In this document: positions 39,062-47,553 of the stretch, piece by piece
Layout: every line of letters begins with the position of its first letter
Numbering within the stretch: the first letter of the stretch is position 1
DNA from: Azospirillum lipoferum 4B
Lineage (GTDB): Bacteria > Pseudomonadota > Alphaproteobacteria > Azospirillales > Azospirillaceae
Length of the DNA stretch: 64,000 nucleotides
Direction: 5' to 3'
Assembly: GCF_000283655.1 (NCBI RefSeq)
Contig: NC_016585.1
Coordinates: 315,001 to 379,000 of the forward strand
Notes under the pieces: generated by a model
Told to the model about the DNA's origin: nothing
The model's input: only the letters and a program-made list of their open reading frames with translations
Databases searched by the model: none
Program-made: the position numbers and the translations under genes

Positions 39062-39949
39062 CTATAGCCCCAGCCTTGCCCGCGCGGCCCAGTCGTCCAG
39101 CGAGGCGCGGGCGGCGGCAACCAGGGCGTCGGCGAAGGCTTCCGGCGCTCCCGCATCATGAAGCGGCGCGCTTCCCCCCGTCCGCAGGCCGAGTCGCCGC
39201 AGCATGCCGCGCTCCTGCTGCACCACGCGCAGCCGCACCTTCTCGCCGAAGCGGCCGCGCATGACCGAGCGCAGGTCGCCCAGCCCGTCGATCAGCCCCA
39301 GGGCCAGCGCCTTGCGTCCCGCCCAGAAGGCGCCGGAGAACAGCTCCTCCTCCGACCCGGTCAGTCGGGTGCCGCGCCGGTCGCGGACCATCGCCTTGAA
39401 CGCCTCGTGGATGTCGGCCTGCAGCGCCTTCAGATGGGCGACGCCGTCCTCGCGTTCCGGCGAGAAGGGGTCGAGCAGGACCTTCTTGTCGCCGGCGGTG
39501 TAGAGGCGCCGCTCGATGCCGTGGCGCTCGATCAGCCCATGCAGGCCGAAGCCCGACGAAACGACGCCGATGGACCCGACGATGGAGCTTTCGTCGGCCC
39601 AGATCTCGTCAGCCGCGCAGGCCAGCCAATAGCCGCCCGATGCCGCCGCATCCTCGCAGAAGGCGAAGACCGGCACCTTTTTCTCCTCCGCCAGATCGCG
39701 GATCCGCTTGGCGATCAGGGCCGATTGCACCGGCGACCCGCCCGGCGAGTTGACGATCAGCGCCACCGCCTTCTGGTCCTTGGGCGCGAAGGCGCGCTCC
39801 AGCAGCGGGGCGACGCCGGCCAGCGACAGGCCGGAGCGGAACGGGCCGCCCTGGCCGATGACGCCGGTCAGGCGGACGACGGACACCAGCGGCCCGGCCT
39901 TGCGCCAGGGGCCGAAGGGGAGTTTGGCGAGAAGGGATTTGAGGCTCAT
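39062..39949 (-). CDS. sppA: S49-family signal-peptide peptidase-like protease (SppA/SohB)
   Basis: A 295-residue serine protease of family S49. Landmarks are VVRLTGVIGQGGPFR, IVNSPGGSPVQSALIAKRI, the nucleophile serine in DAAASGGYWLACAAD, GSIGVVSSGFG, and the lysine region following it. It has one weak N-terminal hydrophobic segment and is the short, single-domain form. Such proteases degrade cleaved signal peptides or membrane fragments. The ATG at 39949 (MSLKSLLAKL) gives the family start. It follows the methyltransferase gene on the same strand. Confidence 0.9.
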   Translation of the reverse strand: MSLKSLLAKLPFGPWRKAGPLVSVVRLTGVIGQGGPFRSGLSLAGVAPLLERAFAPKDQKAVALIVNSPGGSPVQSALIAKRIRDLAEEKKVPVFAFCEDAAASGGYWLACAADEIWADESSIVGSIGVVSSGFGLHGLIERHGIERRLYTAGDKKVLLDPFSPEREDGVAHLKALQADIHEAFKAMVRDRRGTRLTGSEEELFSGAFWAGRKALALGLIDGLGDLRSVMRGRFGEKVRLRVVQQERGMLRRLGLRTGGSAPLHDAGAPEAFADALVAAARASLDDWAARARLGL

Positions 39950-39998
39950 GCCGGCAGAGATGGGATTGAAGTCTTCCGTTTGAAAGGCTCCGTCCGCG

Positions 39999-40781
39999 CT
40001 AAAAAATAAGCGCTTCCGCATCGCGCAGCACCCGCTCCGCCGCCGGGCTGTAGCCGCCTTCGGCCTTGTGGACGGTCAGGCCGGCGGTCAGCCGGGCCGG
40101 CGCCCTGCCGCCCTTGCGCGCGACCAGCAGAAGCCGCTTGGCCTCCACGCCCGGCTTCGGCCACAGCGGCACCAGCACGAGGCTGCCGAACCGGCCGCGC
40201 AGCGCCTGCAGGATGTCGTCGATGCGGTCGGCGCGATGGACCATCGTCAGCGTGCCGCGCGGCTTCAGCATCGCATCGGCGAAGCGGATCCAGTCCGGCA
40301 GCCGCGCCGCTCCCTCCATGTTCGCGGCGGCCTTCCAGTCGTCGGGCGGGCGGCTGGCCGCGCCGGCCTTCAGATAGGGCGGATTCATCATCACCCGGTC
40401 GAATCCGCCGGCGGGCAAGCCGTCGGGCGGAGCCAGCAGGTCGCCCTGCACCACCTCAACCCGCTCGGCGACCCCGCTCAGGACCGCATTGCGGCGGGCG
40501 AAGGCGCAGGCGTCGGCCCGCTGCTCCAGCCCGACGACGGCGGCGCCCGGCACCCGGACGGCGAGGCACAGTGCCGCAGCCCCGGTGCCAGTGCCGACGT
40601 CGAGCACCCGCTCGCCATCGGTCGCGGCGGTGATGGCGGCGAGGAAGACCGGGTCGATGGCGGCACGATAGCCGCCATCGGGCTGGAGCAGCCGCACCCG
40701 CCCGTTCAGCAGGTAATCCGGCTGTGCTTGCGCGTGTGGGTCCAAGGATGCTTCCGCCTGCGGAACGAGGTCGTCACTCAC
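39999..40781 (-). CDS. TrmN6-like SAM-dependent methyltransferase
   Basis: A 260-residue class I methyltransferase. The SAM loop VLDVGTGTGAAALCLA and the adenine-methyltransferase NPPY motif (RVMMNPPYLKAG) identify an N6-adenine enzyme. The N-terminal RVRLLQPDGGYRAAIDPVFLAA is typical of the YfiC/TrmN6 group that modifies A37 of tRNA-Val. The GTG start at 40781 overlaps the preceding stop as GTGA. The stop is only 49 nt from the S49 peptidase start, so all three minus-strand genes probably form one operon. Confidence 0.87.
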   Translation of the reverse strand: MSDDLVPQAEASLDPHAQAQPDYLLNGRVRLLQPDGGYRAAIDPVFLAAITAATDGERVLDVGTGTGAAALCLAVRVPGAAVVGLEQRADACAFARRNAVLSGVAERVEVVQGDLLAPPDGLPAGGFDRVMMNPPYLKAGAASRPPDDWKAAANMEGAARLPDWIRFADAMLKPRGTLTMVHRADRIDDILQALRGRFGSLVLVPLWPKPGVEAKRLLLVARKGGRAPARLTAGLTVHKAEGGYSPAAERVLRDAEALIF

Positions 40782-40984
40782 GCTTCGCCGGCCTCGCGCA
40801 GGATGCGGACGGCCCGGTCGGCATCGTCGCCGTCCACCATCAGCCGCCGCGGGATGGCGCCGATGGATCCCTCCAGGATGCTGGTATGGGTGTCCAGCAC
40901 GATGGTCTCGATCCCGGCGTCGGCCAGCAGGGCGACCAGCCAGGACAGGCGGACGGGGTCGGTGGTGCGCAGCAGCTCGATCAT
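40778..40984 (-). CDS. DUF2007-family small protein
   Basis: A 68-residue protein with the DUF2007 pattern: MIELLRTTDPVRLSWLVALL, AGIETIVLDTHTSIL and RRLMVDGDDADRAVRILREAG. Such proteins are small ferredoxin-like folds, thought to act as signal transducers with unknown partners. It overlaps the methyltransferase start by 4 nt and is divergent from the polyprenyl synthase gene with about 117 nt between starts, the arrangement I expect in this order of bacteria. Confidence 0.85.
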   Translation of the reverse strand: MIELLRTTDPVRLSWLVALLADAGIETIVLDTHTSILEGSIGAIPRRLMVDGDDADRAVRILREAGEA

Positions 40985-41101
40985 CGTGTCTCGGAGGAAT
41001 GGGCGTCTCGAAAGAACGGTCCCCTGCGGACTTGACCGAAGAGGCTAGGCCGTTATGCTCCCTAGCGCAAATTCTGGCGTCAATCACCCGTGGAGTCGAC
41101 C

Positions 41102-42118
41102 TTGGCGGTCGTGACCAACTTCGAGCCGAAACGGCGCAAGTCTACCCCGCTCGACGACCTGACCGCTTTGGTGGCCGAGGACCTCAGCGCCGTGAACCAG
41201 ATCATCCTCGACCGGATGCAGTCGCAGGTCGAGATGATTCCCCAGTTGGCCGGCTACCTGATCGCAGCCGGCGGCAAGCGCCTGCGCCCGGTGCTGACTC
41301 TGGCCGCCGCCAACATGTGCGGCTATCAGGGCGAGCATCACCGCCTGCTGGCCGCGGTGGTGGAGTTCATCCACAGCGCCACCCTGCTGCATGACGACGT
41401 CGTCGACGAAAGCGACCTGCGCCGCGGCATGGCCTCGGCCAATGCGGTGTTCGGCAACAAGGCCAGCGTGCTGGTCGGCGACTTCCTGTTCTCCCGCGCC
41501 TTCGAGATGATGGTGGAGGTGCAGTCGCTCGACGTGCTGCGCATCCTGTCGGGCGCCTCGGCCATCATCGCCGAGGGCGAGGTGCTGCAACTGCGCACCA
41601 CCAACGACACCGAAACCAGCGAGCAGGCCTATCTGGAGGTCATCAAGGGCAAGACGGCCGAGCTGTTCGCCGCCGCCTGCCGCGTCGGTGCCGTCGTCGC
41701 CAACCGCCCGCAGGCGGAGGAGCTGGCGCTCTACGATTACGGCATGAATCTGGGCATCGCCTTCCAGCTGGTCGACGACGTGCTGGATTATTCGGCCCTG
41801 CAGGCGAAGCTGGGCAAGACCGTCGGCGACGATTTCCGCGAGGGCAAGATCACCCTGCCGGTCGTGCTGGCCTTCCGCCGCGGCAACGACGAGGAACGCA
41901 CCTTCTGGCGCCGGGTGATGGAGGAGCTCGACCAGAAGGACGGCGACCTGGAACATGCCCAGGCGCTGATGGCCCGCCACAACGCCTTGAAGGATACGGT
42001 GGAGCGGGCGCGCCATTACGGCTCCATCGCGCGCGACAGCCTGGGGCTGTTCGCCGAGGGGCCGATCAAGCAGGCCCTGCTGGAAGTCATTGATTTCGTG
42101 ATCGATCGCGATTTCTGA
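41102..42118 (+). CDS. ispB: Long-chain trans-polyprenyl diphosphate synthase (octa/decaprenyl type)
   Basis: A 338-residue isoprenyl synthase that builds the ubiquinone side chain. It has the first aspartate motif LLHDDVVDESDLRRG, the chain-length region upstream, the GKTAELFAAACR motif and the second aspartate motif FQLVDDVLDY. I chose TTG at 41102 because GGAG sits 6 nt upstream; in-frame GTG codons at 41090 and 41108 are alternatives. Chain length (C40 or C50) cannot be read directly. Confidence 0.93.
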   Translation: MAVVTNFEPKRRKSTPLDDLTALVAEDLSAVNQIILDRMQSQVEMIPQLAGYLIAAGGKRLRPVLTLAAANMCGYQGEHHRLLAAVVEFIHSATLLHDDVVDESDLRRGMASANAVFGNKASVLVGDFLFSRAFEMMVEVQSLDVLRILSGASAIIAEGEVLQLRTTNDTETSEQAYLEVIKGKTAELFAAACRVGAVVANRPQAEELALYDYGMNLGIAFQLVDDVLDYSALQAKLGKTVGDDFREGKITLPVVLAFRRGNDEERTFWRRVMEELDQKDGDLEHAQALMARHNALKDTVERARHYGSIARDSLGLFAEGPIKQALLEVIDFVIDRDF

Positions 42119-42179
42119 GAGTGCGGCAAGGGGGGTGGGCGGCGGTCCGGATCTTTTTGACGATGACGCATTTTTTGCG

Positions 42180-42208
42180 TTGCGCGCCGGGGCCGGACCG
42201 TTTATACA
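42180..42208 (+). promoter_or_regulatory. Promoter of tRNA-Pro copy 1
   Basis: TTGCGC and TATACA separated by 17 nt. Transcription would start about 35 nt before the tRNA. The second copy has the same hexamers and spacing. Confidence 0.65.
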
Positions 42209-42249
42209 CCCCCTCCACCGGCGGACGACATGCCCGCCGGTGACATGAC

Positions 42250-42326
42250 CGGAGAGTAGCTCAGCCTGGTAGAGCACTGCTTTCGGGAGGCAGGGGCCGG
42301 AGGTTCGAATCCTCTCTCTCCGACCA
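42250..42326 (+). tRNA. tRNA-Pro (anticodon CGG), copy 1
   Basis: A 77-nt cloverleaf: acceptor CGGAGAG pairs with CTCTCCG, D-arm GCTC/GAGC, anticodon stem CTGCT/GGCAG with loop TTCGGGA (anticodon CGG at loop positions 3-5). The T-arm has GTTCGAATC, and the CCA end is encoded. It reads CCG codons, which are frequent in this GC-rich genome. Confidence 0.97.
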
Positions 42327-42332
42327 TAGATA

Positions 42333-42365
42333 AAGGGCTTCTGGAGAAATCCAGGAGCCCTTTTT
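42333..42365 (+). terminator. Terminator of tRNA-Pro copy 1
   Basis: GGGCTTCTGGA and TCCAGGAGCCC form a near-perfect stem with a GAAA-type loop, followed by TTTTT. Confidence 0.9.
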
Positions 42366-42458
42366 CCGTTCTGCGCCCAGGAGTCCCGGCAGCGAGAGCG
42401 CCTGACTTCATGTGTTTCGGGAATGGCAAAGATGCAGCATCCCGCCTGTGACTTTGCA

Positions 42459-42487
42459 TTGCGCGGCGGTGCGGAACCGTTTATACA
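42459..42487 (+). promoter_or_regulatory. Promoter of tRNA-Pro copy 2
   Basis: TTGCGC, 17 nt, TATACA, identical in hexamers and spacing to 42180-42208. Confidence 0.65.
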
Positions 42488-42529
42488 CCCCCTCCACCGG
42501 CGGACGGCACCGCCCGCCGGTGACCTGAT

Positions 42530-42606
42530 CGGAGAGTAGCTCAGCCTGGTAGAGCACTGCTTTCGGGAGGCAGGGGCCGGAGGTTCGAATCCTCTCTCTC
42601 CGACCA
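42530..42606 (+). tRNA. tRNA-Pro (anticodon CGG), copy 2
   Basis: Identical over all 77 nt to the gene at 42250-42326. The flanks are also similar (CCCTCCACCGGCGGACG upstream, AAAGGGCTTCTGGAGA downstream), so the whole promoter-tRNA-terminator unit was duplicated in tandem at a 280-nt period. Confidence 0.97.
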
Positions 42607-42612
42607 TCGATA

Positions 42613-42645
42613 AAGGGCTTCTGGAGATATCCGGAAGCCCTTTTT
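42613..42645 (+). terminator. Terminator of tRNA-Pro copy 2
   Basis: GGGCTTCTGGA and TCCGGAAGCCC with a short loop and T5. The compensating changes relative to copy 1 preserve pairing. Confidence 0.9.
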
Positions 42646-42657
42646 CATTTGGGGCGG

Positions 42658-43392
42658 TTACTCCAGATAGGCATCGATGATGCGCTGGGCGGTTCCGTCG
42701 GCCTTCATGCCGTCGACCGCCGCCTTCAGCCTCTCGACGATCTGCGGCGAGCATTTGAGCGAGCAGGCGAGATAGACGTCGTCCCGGTCGAGGGCCTTGC
42801 CGATCACGATCTTTTCAGGACGACCGGATTTCTTCCATTTCCACAGGGTTTCCGGCGTCCCGTTGAACCAGGCCTCGTCGCCATTCGCGCTGAGGACTTC
42901 GGTTTCCTTCTGTCCGACCCTGATGATGCGAAGCTGGCTCGGCGGGAAGCCTTTGCTTTTCAACAGCTCTTCCTGGGCGGTGCCCTGGCCGACGATGATG
43001 CTGGTCAGCTCGGTCCTGGCCTGATCGTAGCTGTCGATCGACTTGCCCACCGCGGCGAAGCTGCGATCCACGGTGAAGATGTTGGCGATCCAGGTATAGT
43101 GTGCCTCCCGTGCCGGGGACCGGGCAAGCGGGATGATCAGCAGGTTCTCGCCTTCGGCGACCTCCTGCTGCCCGCGCTTCCACGGCATGAAACTCATCTG
43201 GCTTCGATAGCCGGCGCGCTTCAGCGCTTCCAGCGTGATGTCCGCGATGAAGCCGCGCTGGTCCGGCCCGTCCGGCTTGTCCATCGTCAGCGGCGGTGCA
43301 TCGACGCTGTGGATCGTGAGCGTTTCGGCTCCGGCCGAAGCCGCGGTGGCCGACAGCACGGCGGCCACTGCGGCGAGAAGGTTGGCCCGCAT
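42658..43392 (-). CDS. Orphan periplasmic solute-binding protein, family 3-like
   Basis: A 244-residue protein with a Sec signal (MRANLLAAVAAVLSATAASA, cleaved before GAETL). The fold is that of polar amino-acid binding proteins: LTIHSVDAPPLTMDKPDGPD, GFIADITLEALKRAGY, MSFMPWKRGQQEVAEGENLL, and the TSIIVGQGTAQEELLK hinge. Many homologues with the PWKRGQ motif are not linked to permeases, and none is present here. GGGGAGGATACGC precedes the ATG. The ligand is unknown. Confidence 0.82.
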   Translation of the reverse strand: MRANLLAAVAAVLSATAASAGAETLTIHSVDAPPLTMDKPDGPDQRGFIADITLEALKRAGYRSQMSFMPWKRGQQEVAEGENLLIIPLARSPAREAHYTWIANIFTVDRSFAAVGKSIDSYDQARTELTSIIVGQGTAQEELLKSKGFPPSQLRIIRVGQKETEVLSANGDEAWFNGTPETLWKWKKSGRPEKIVIGKALDRDDVYLACSLKCSPQIVERLKAAVDGMKADGTAQRIIDAYLE

Positions 43393-43644
43393 GCGTATCC
43401 TCCCCAGCTGGCGGTGACGCACGCCCGGACTGGGATGGTGCCGGGAGACCGCGTTCCGCACAGTATCGTTTTGTATCGACACCTCGTTGACGACACCGGG
43501 CCGCCGCGGAATCCGTCGGGGTCCGGTGCATCGTGGGCGAACGTTCAACAGGTGTAGTTCGCGGGCGCTCCTGTCAAATTGCCGGGCAACCCATCGGAGG
43601 CTTAATCGTTTCTTAGCCATGCCACCCATGGGTGGCGGCGGCGA

Positions 43645-44445
43645 TCAGACGGTGCAGAGGAAGCGCCGTTCCGTCCCCTCCAGAACCAGGGCGGTCAGCC
43701 GGTTCGTGGCATAGGCGCCGGTGTCGATGCCGATGCGGTTGGGCAGCAGCTCCGGTTCGGGCGCGATGGTGTGGCCGTGGACGACGATCTTGCCGTGATC
43801 GGCGCGCGAAGCCAGGAAGGTCTCGCGGATCCACAGGCGGTCCTTGTCCTCCTGCCGGTCGAGCGGAATGCCGGGGCGGATGCCGGCATGGACGAAATGA
43901 TAGTCGCCGATGGTCAGGTGGTTGCGCAACCCGGTCAGGAAGGCGCGGTGGTGGGGCGGCAGCAGGCCGTTCAGCATCGTCTGCGCCTGCTGCAGATGCT
44001 CCGGCGGGGCGTCGGGATCGGGCGCTGGGATGCCGTAGCTTTCCAGTGTCGCGTCGCCGCCATAGGTCAGCCAGCCGGGTGCGATGCGCAGGTCGGACAG
44101 AAAGCTCAGCATGGTGTCCTCGTGGTTGCCGCGCAGGAACACGGCGCCGAAGACCGGTGGCAGACCGCAGGCGAGCCGTTCGATCACCAGCCGCGAATCC
44201 GGCCCGCGGTCGACATAGTCGCCAAGGAAGACAAGGTATTTCAGAAGGTTCGGCGCCTGACCGGCGTCGTGGGCGATCTGGCCCAGCATCTGGTCGAGCA
44301 GGTCGAGCCGGCCGTGGATGTCGCCGACCGCATAGACTCGCATGCCGCGCGGCACGGACGCGGGTCCGGCCCGGCCACCGAAGGGACCGGCCGAGGGAGC
44401 GCCCGACATGGCCTCCGCCCACAGTTTGCGTGCCAAGCTCAACAC
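43645..44445 (-). CDS. Serine/threonine protein phosphatase, metallophosphoesterase family
   Basis: A 266-residue PPP-family phosphatase with the metal-binding signatures AVGDIHGRLDLLDQML, FLGDYVDRGPDSRLVIERL and LRGNHEDTML, and later histidines in HFVHAGIRPGIPL and VVHGHTIAPEPEL. It resembles the bacterial PrpA/lambda-type enzymes that act on phosphoproteins or dinucleoside polyphosphates. A second ATG after 34 residues (MRVYAVGDIHG) is a possible start. It has no operon partner. Confidence 0.9.
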   Translation of the reverse strand: MLSLARKLWAEAMSGAPSAGPFGGRAGPASVPRGMRVYAVGDIHGRLDLLDQMLGQIAHDAGQAPNLLKYLVFLGDYVDRGPDSRLVIERLACGLPPVFGAVFLRGNHEDTMLSFLSDLRIAPGWLTYGGDATLESYGIPAPDPDAPPEHLQQAQTMLNGLLPPHHRAFLTGLRNHLTIGDYHFVHAGIRPGIPLDRQEDKDRLWIRETFLASRADHGKIVVHGHTIAPEPELLPNRIGIDTGAYATNRLTALVLEGTERRFLCTV

Positions 44446-44687
44446 GAGATCGGTCTCTAATTCGTCACAACCCGTTCCGTAACTTTTGGGCGGGCCGTGC
44501 CTCCTTCAAGTGCCTCTTCAAAAGGATCATCCTGTTGCACCGCAAAACGCCACTTGCTCTCCGTCCCGGCCATTTCCTTGCGCATTGAAGGGCTTCGGCG
44601 ATTCCACTTTGACAGGAAGGGCCGTGCCGGTGGACTCTTCGGTCGACCAAAGTCGCATCGCGTCCAGCCAAAAGGCCCCGTCGCATC

Positions 44688-45950
44688 ATGACCAACGATC
44701 ATAAGAACCGCTCCACCGGAGGACTCGCCCTTTCCCGCCGCACGCTCGGCCAGGCCGCCATCGCCGGCGGCGTGCTGGCCGGCTTCGGCCGCGCTCCGGT
44801 CTTCGCCCAGGACACCACGCTGAAGGTCGGCGTGCTGCTGCCGCGCTCCGGCCTGCTGGCCCAGGCGGGCCAGGCCTGCCAGCGCGGCGCCGACATCGCG
44901 CCGGCGGTGCTGTCCGACCTCGGCTACAAGATCGAAGTGATGTCGGCCGACACCGAATCGAACGCCGACGTCGCCCGCTCGCGCACGGAAAAGCTGATCA
45001 ACGACGGCGCCCATGTGATCGTCGGCGCCTTCGACAGCGGCCAGACCGCCGCCGCCGCCCAGGTGTGCGAGCAGCGCGGCGTGCCGCTGGTGATGAACAT
45101 CGCCGCCGCCGACAAGCTGACGGAGCAGGGCTACAAGACCGTCTTCCGCAACTTCCCGACCTCCACCATGCTGGTGTCGAACGGGATGTCGCTGATGAAG
45201 GATTTGTTCGCCGCCACCGGCACCACGCCGAAGACCGCGGTGTTCCTGCATGCCAACGACACCTTCGGCATGGCGAACAAGGCGGCCATCGACGCGCTGT
45301 TCCCCAAGCTCGACATGCCCTTCCAGATCCTGGAATCGATCGCCTACGACCCCAAGGCGCAGGATCTGGCGGTGGAGGTGGCGAAGGCCAAGGCCACCGG
45401 TGCCGAGCTTGCCATCGTCACCACCCGCGCCAACGACGCCATCATGATGGTGCGCGAGATGGTGAAGCAGCGGTGGGAACCGAAGGGCATCGTCTCGCCC
45501 GGTTCGCCCGGCCTGTATGACGAGCAGTTCTACAAGGTGCTGGGCAAATACGCCGACTACGCCATCACCAACCTGCCCTGGTACGATCCCAAGGCGGCGA
45601 TGACCAAGCGCGTCGAGGCGGCCTTCAGGAAGCAGTTCCCCAATGACCGCTTCGAGGGCTATGCCTTCAACGTCGCCTTCACCTTCGAGGCGATCCTGGT
45701 CGCCGCCGACGCCTTCAAGCGCGCCGGCACCGCGGAGTCCTCGGCCCTGCTGGCGGCGTTGCGCCAGACCAACCTGTCGGACAAGCTGATGGTCGGCCCG
45801 GCGATCACCTTCGACGACAAGGGCCAGAACACCAGCCTGGTGTCCGCCTGCATCCAGAACCACAAGCTGCGCCCGACCGTCGTTCTGCCGAAGGCCTCGG
45901 CCGAAGCCGACCCGGTCTTCCCGATGCCGGGCTGGGGCAAGCGGGGGTAA
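44688..45950 (+). CDS. Orphan ABC transporter substrate-binding protein (branched-chain amino-acid type), Tat signal
   Basis: A 420-residue periplasmic-binding (type 1) protein. The N-terminus contains the twin-arginine motif LSRRTLGQAAIAGGVLAGFG with cleavage near VFAQD, so it is probably exported folded by Tat. The mature part has KVGVLLPRSGLLAQAGQACQRGADIA, MSADTESNADVARSRTEKLI, VIVGAFDSGQTAAAAQVCEQ and NLPWYDPKAAM. Related proteins bind amino acids, amides or aromatic acids. No permease or ATPase gene is adjacent. Confidence 0.88.
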   Translation: MTNDHKNRSTGGLALSRRTLGQAAIAGGVLAGFGRAPVFAQDTTLKVGVLLPRSGLLAQAGQACQRGADIAPAVLSDLGYKIEVMSADTESNADVARSRTEKLINDGAHVIVGAFDSGQTAAAAQVCEQRGVPLVMNIAAADKLTEQGYKTVFRNFPTSTMLVSNGMSLMKDLFAATGTTPKTAVFLHANDTFGMANKAAIDALFPKLDMPFQILESIAYDPKAQDLAVEVAKAKATGAELAIVTTRANDAIMMVREMVKQRWEPKGIVSPGSPGLYDEQFYKVLGKYADYAITNLPWYDPKAAMTKRVEAAFRKQFPNDRFEGYAFNVAFTFEAILVAADAFKRAGTAESSALLAALRQTNLSDKLMVGPAITFDDKGQNTSLVSACIQNHKLRPTVVLPKASAEADPVFPMPGWGKRG

Positions 45951-45967
45951 GGTCGCGATCCCGGAGA

Positions 45968-46110
45968 ATCCCCCTCTCCCCCCCGGGGAGAGGGTCGGGG
46001 TGAGGGGAAGCGCGGCGGGATTTCAACAAACGTCCTGCCGCGCATCCCCCTCACCCTCCCCACCGCTTCGCGGCGGGTCCCCTCCCTCTCCCGGGGCGGG
46101 AGAGGGTTTC
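45968..46110. repeat. G/C-rich palindromic intergenic repeat, type Q
   Basis: A mosaic of CCCCTCTCCC and GGGAGAGGG blocks with CCCCTCACC/GGTGAGGGG arms between converging genes. Related mosaics are at 18735-18895, 50640-50790 and 53466-53642. It probably provides hairpins at the 3' ends. Confidence 0.6.
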
Positions 46111-46112
46111 CT

Positions 46113-46757
46113 TCAGCTCCCCGGCGCTCTCGGCGCGCTCCAGTTCCGCCGCACGCTGACCACGCGCAGCACGAACACGGCGAGCGCGCCGGCCACCGCG
46201 ACCGGCACCGGCGGCAGGTCCAGCTCCTGGCCGGCGATCACCACCGCGGCGCCCAGAAGCGAGGCCATGGCGTAGATCTCCTCGCGCAGCACCCGCGGAA
46301 CCTCGGCCACCAGCATGTCGCGCATCGCCCCGCCGCCGCAGGCCGTCATCACGCCCAGCAGAGCTGCCGGCAGCGGGCTGAGCCCATAGGCCAGCGCCTT
46401 GCCGCAGCCGGCGACGGTGAACAGCGCCAGCCCTGCGGCGTCCAGCACCATCACCGGCTTGCCCAGCCGGTTGATCGGCTTGTGGAACAGGAAAGCGGTC
46501 AATCCGGCGGCCAGCGCGACCATCAGATAGCGGTCATCGTGCAGGCTGGCGGGCGGCAGCGCGCCGATCAGCAGGTCGCGCATCACCCCGCCGGCGAGTG
46601 CGGCGGCCAGCGACAGCACCATCACCCCGAACAGGTCCAGCCGCTTGCGCACCGCCAGCGTGCCGCCGCTGAGCCCGAAGACGAACACGCCGACGAAATC
46701 CATCACCGTCAGCAGGATGGACAGGTCGGTCGGCATCGGAATGGGAAGCGGCGGCAT
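46113..46757 (-). CDS. TRIC-type / UPF0126 membrane protein
   Basis: A 214-residue inner-membrane protein with seven hydrophobic helices in two inverted halves, the fold of prokaryotic TRIC cation channels (YadS-like). Each half has the signature glycine-rich segment: LAGGVMRDLLIGALPP and TACGGGAMRDMLVAEVPRVLREEIYA. The second matches the family motif GGGxxRD in sequence and position. Alternative starts lie at 46790 and 46736. It may conduct potassium or another monovalent cation; context gives no further clue. Confidence 0.9.
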   Translation of the reverse strand: MPPLPIPMPTDLSILLTVMDFVGVFVFGLSGGTLAVRKRLDLFGVMVLSLAAALAGGVMRDLLIGALPPASLHDDRYLMVALAAGLTAFLFHKPINRLGKPVMVLDAAGLALFTVAGCGKALAYGLSPLPAALLGVMTACGGGAMRDMLVAEVPRVLREEIYAMASLLGAAVVIAGQELDLPPVPVAVAGALAVFVLRVVSVRRNWSAPRAPGS

Positions 46758-46833
46758 GACGGGGCTCGGATGGGGGAAGGAAATGCCCACCGATTGAGCA
46801 CGGCCGCCCCCGCGGCGCCAAGCGAAACCTGTG

Positions 46834-47394
46834 CTACACCGAATCGGGCGCCGACAGCCGGATGCCCATCCGCCGCGCTTCCAGCATGAAGGCGCGGGTC
46901 ATCTGCAGCAGGTCGGTGCGCCAATAGAGCTGAGTCAGCGGATCGTCCAGGAAGCCTTCCGGCATCATGGCGTAGCAATAGGTCTCCACCACCCGCACCT
47001 CCTGTTTCCACGGATCGACGCCGTCGCGCCAGCCGATGGTCCAGCCGGCATGGCCGGCGCCGATGGCCCAGCGTTCGAAATGCGGGGCGATGGTGTTGCT
47101 GTCGATGGGGTCCTTCACCGGCACCTGATAGATCGCGACGAAACGCCAGACATTCAGTTGAAGCCTCATCAGCAGCGAATCGCCGAAGGCGCCGATGCGA
47201 TACAGGCAGTCGGGCGAGCCGGGGGCGTGGCTGAAGGTGACCTCCGCCCGCCGCAGTTCGCAGAGCGGCGTGGCGGACGGGGCGTCGGCCAGTGGCGGCG
47301 TCTCATACTCCACGGCGCGCAGATCCTCGACGACGTCATGGGTCAGCATGCGGGAAACGCGGCTCTGCGCCTCGGCGATGGTCAGGCGGGTCAA
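46834..47394 (-). CDS. Hypothetical 186-residue protein
   Basis: A soluble protein of unknown family. Composition is balanced and rich in Trp and Tyr ([30 protein letters not shown], with [22 protein letters not shown] in the middle and [22 protein letters not shown] at the end), which suggests a stable domain. It begins [20 protein letters not shown]. It is divergent from copA, with 159 nt between starts, but the CueR-type promoter between them reads only toward copA. Confidence 0.68.
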   Translation of the reverse strand: MTRLTIAEAQSRVSRMLTHDVVEDLRAVEYETPPLADAPSATPLCELRRAEVTFSHAPGSPDCLYRIGAFGDSLLMRLQLNVWRFVAIYQVPVKDPIDSNTIAPHFERWAIGAGHAGWTIGWRDGVDPWKQEVRVVETYCYAMMPEGFLDDPLTQLYWRTDLLQMTRAFMLEARRMGIRLSAPDSV

Positions 47395-47488
47395 GGGGCT
47401 GGTCCCTTCCTCTGGCTTGCGGTCAGGACACGAACGCCCCCGTCGGGCCTTTTGTTCATGAATCGGCGACTCTGCGTCGATCGGCCCC

Positions 47489-47519
47489 TTGACCTTCCAA
47501 TGGTTGGAAGCCCCATATC
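47489..47519 (+). promoter_or_regulatory. CueR-type promoter of copA
   Basis: -35 TTGACC and -10 CATATC are separated by 19 nt, the over-long spacer of MerR-controlled promoters. Inside the spacer is the perfect inverted repeat CTTCCAA-TGG-TTGGAAG (47494-47510), a classical CueR box. Cu(I)-CueR would twist the spacer and activate copA; the cueR gene is the next one downstream. Confidence 0.88.
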
Positions 47520-47553
47520 ACTCCATGCCGAGCGGAATCGAAGGAGAACCGGC

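Noticed and set aside
41084-42754. Long minus-strand frame with [26 protein letters not shown]-type segments
   Set aside because: These residues are the reverse translation of the two tRNA-Pro genes, a well-known source of spurious proteins; the rest is antisense to ispB.
46831-47553. In-frame upstream extension of copA
   Set aside because: It overlaps the minus-strand gene 46834-47394 and crosses the CueR promoter; the real start has a ribosome site at 47554.
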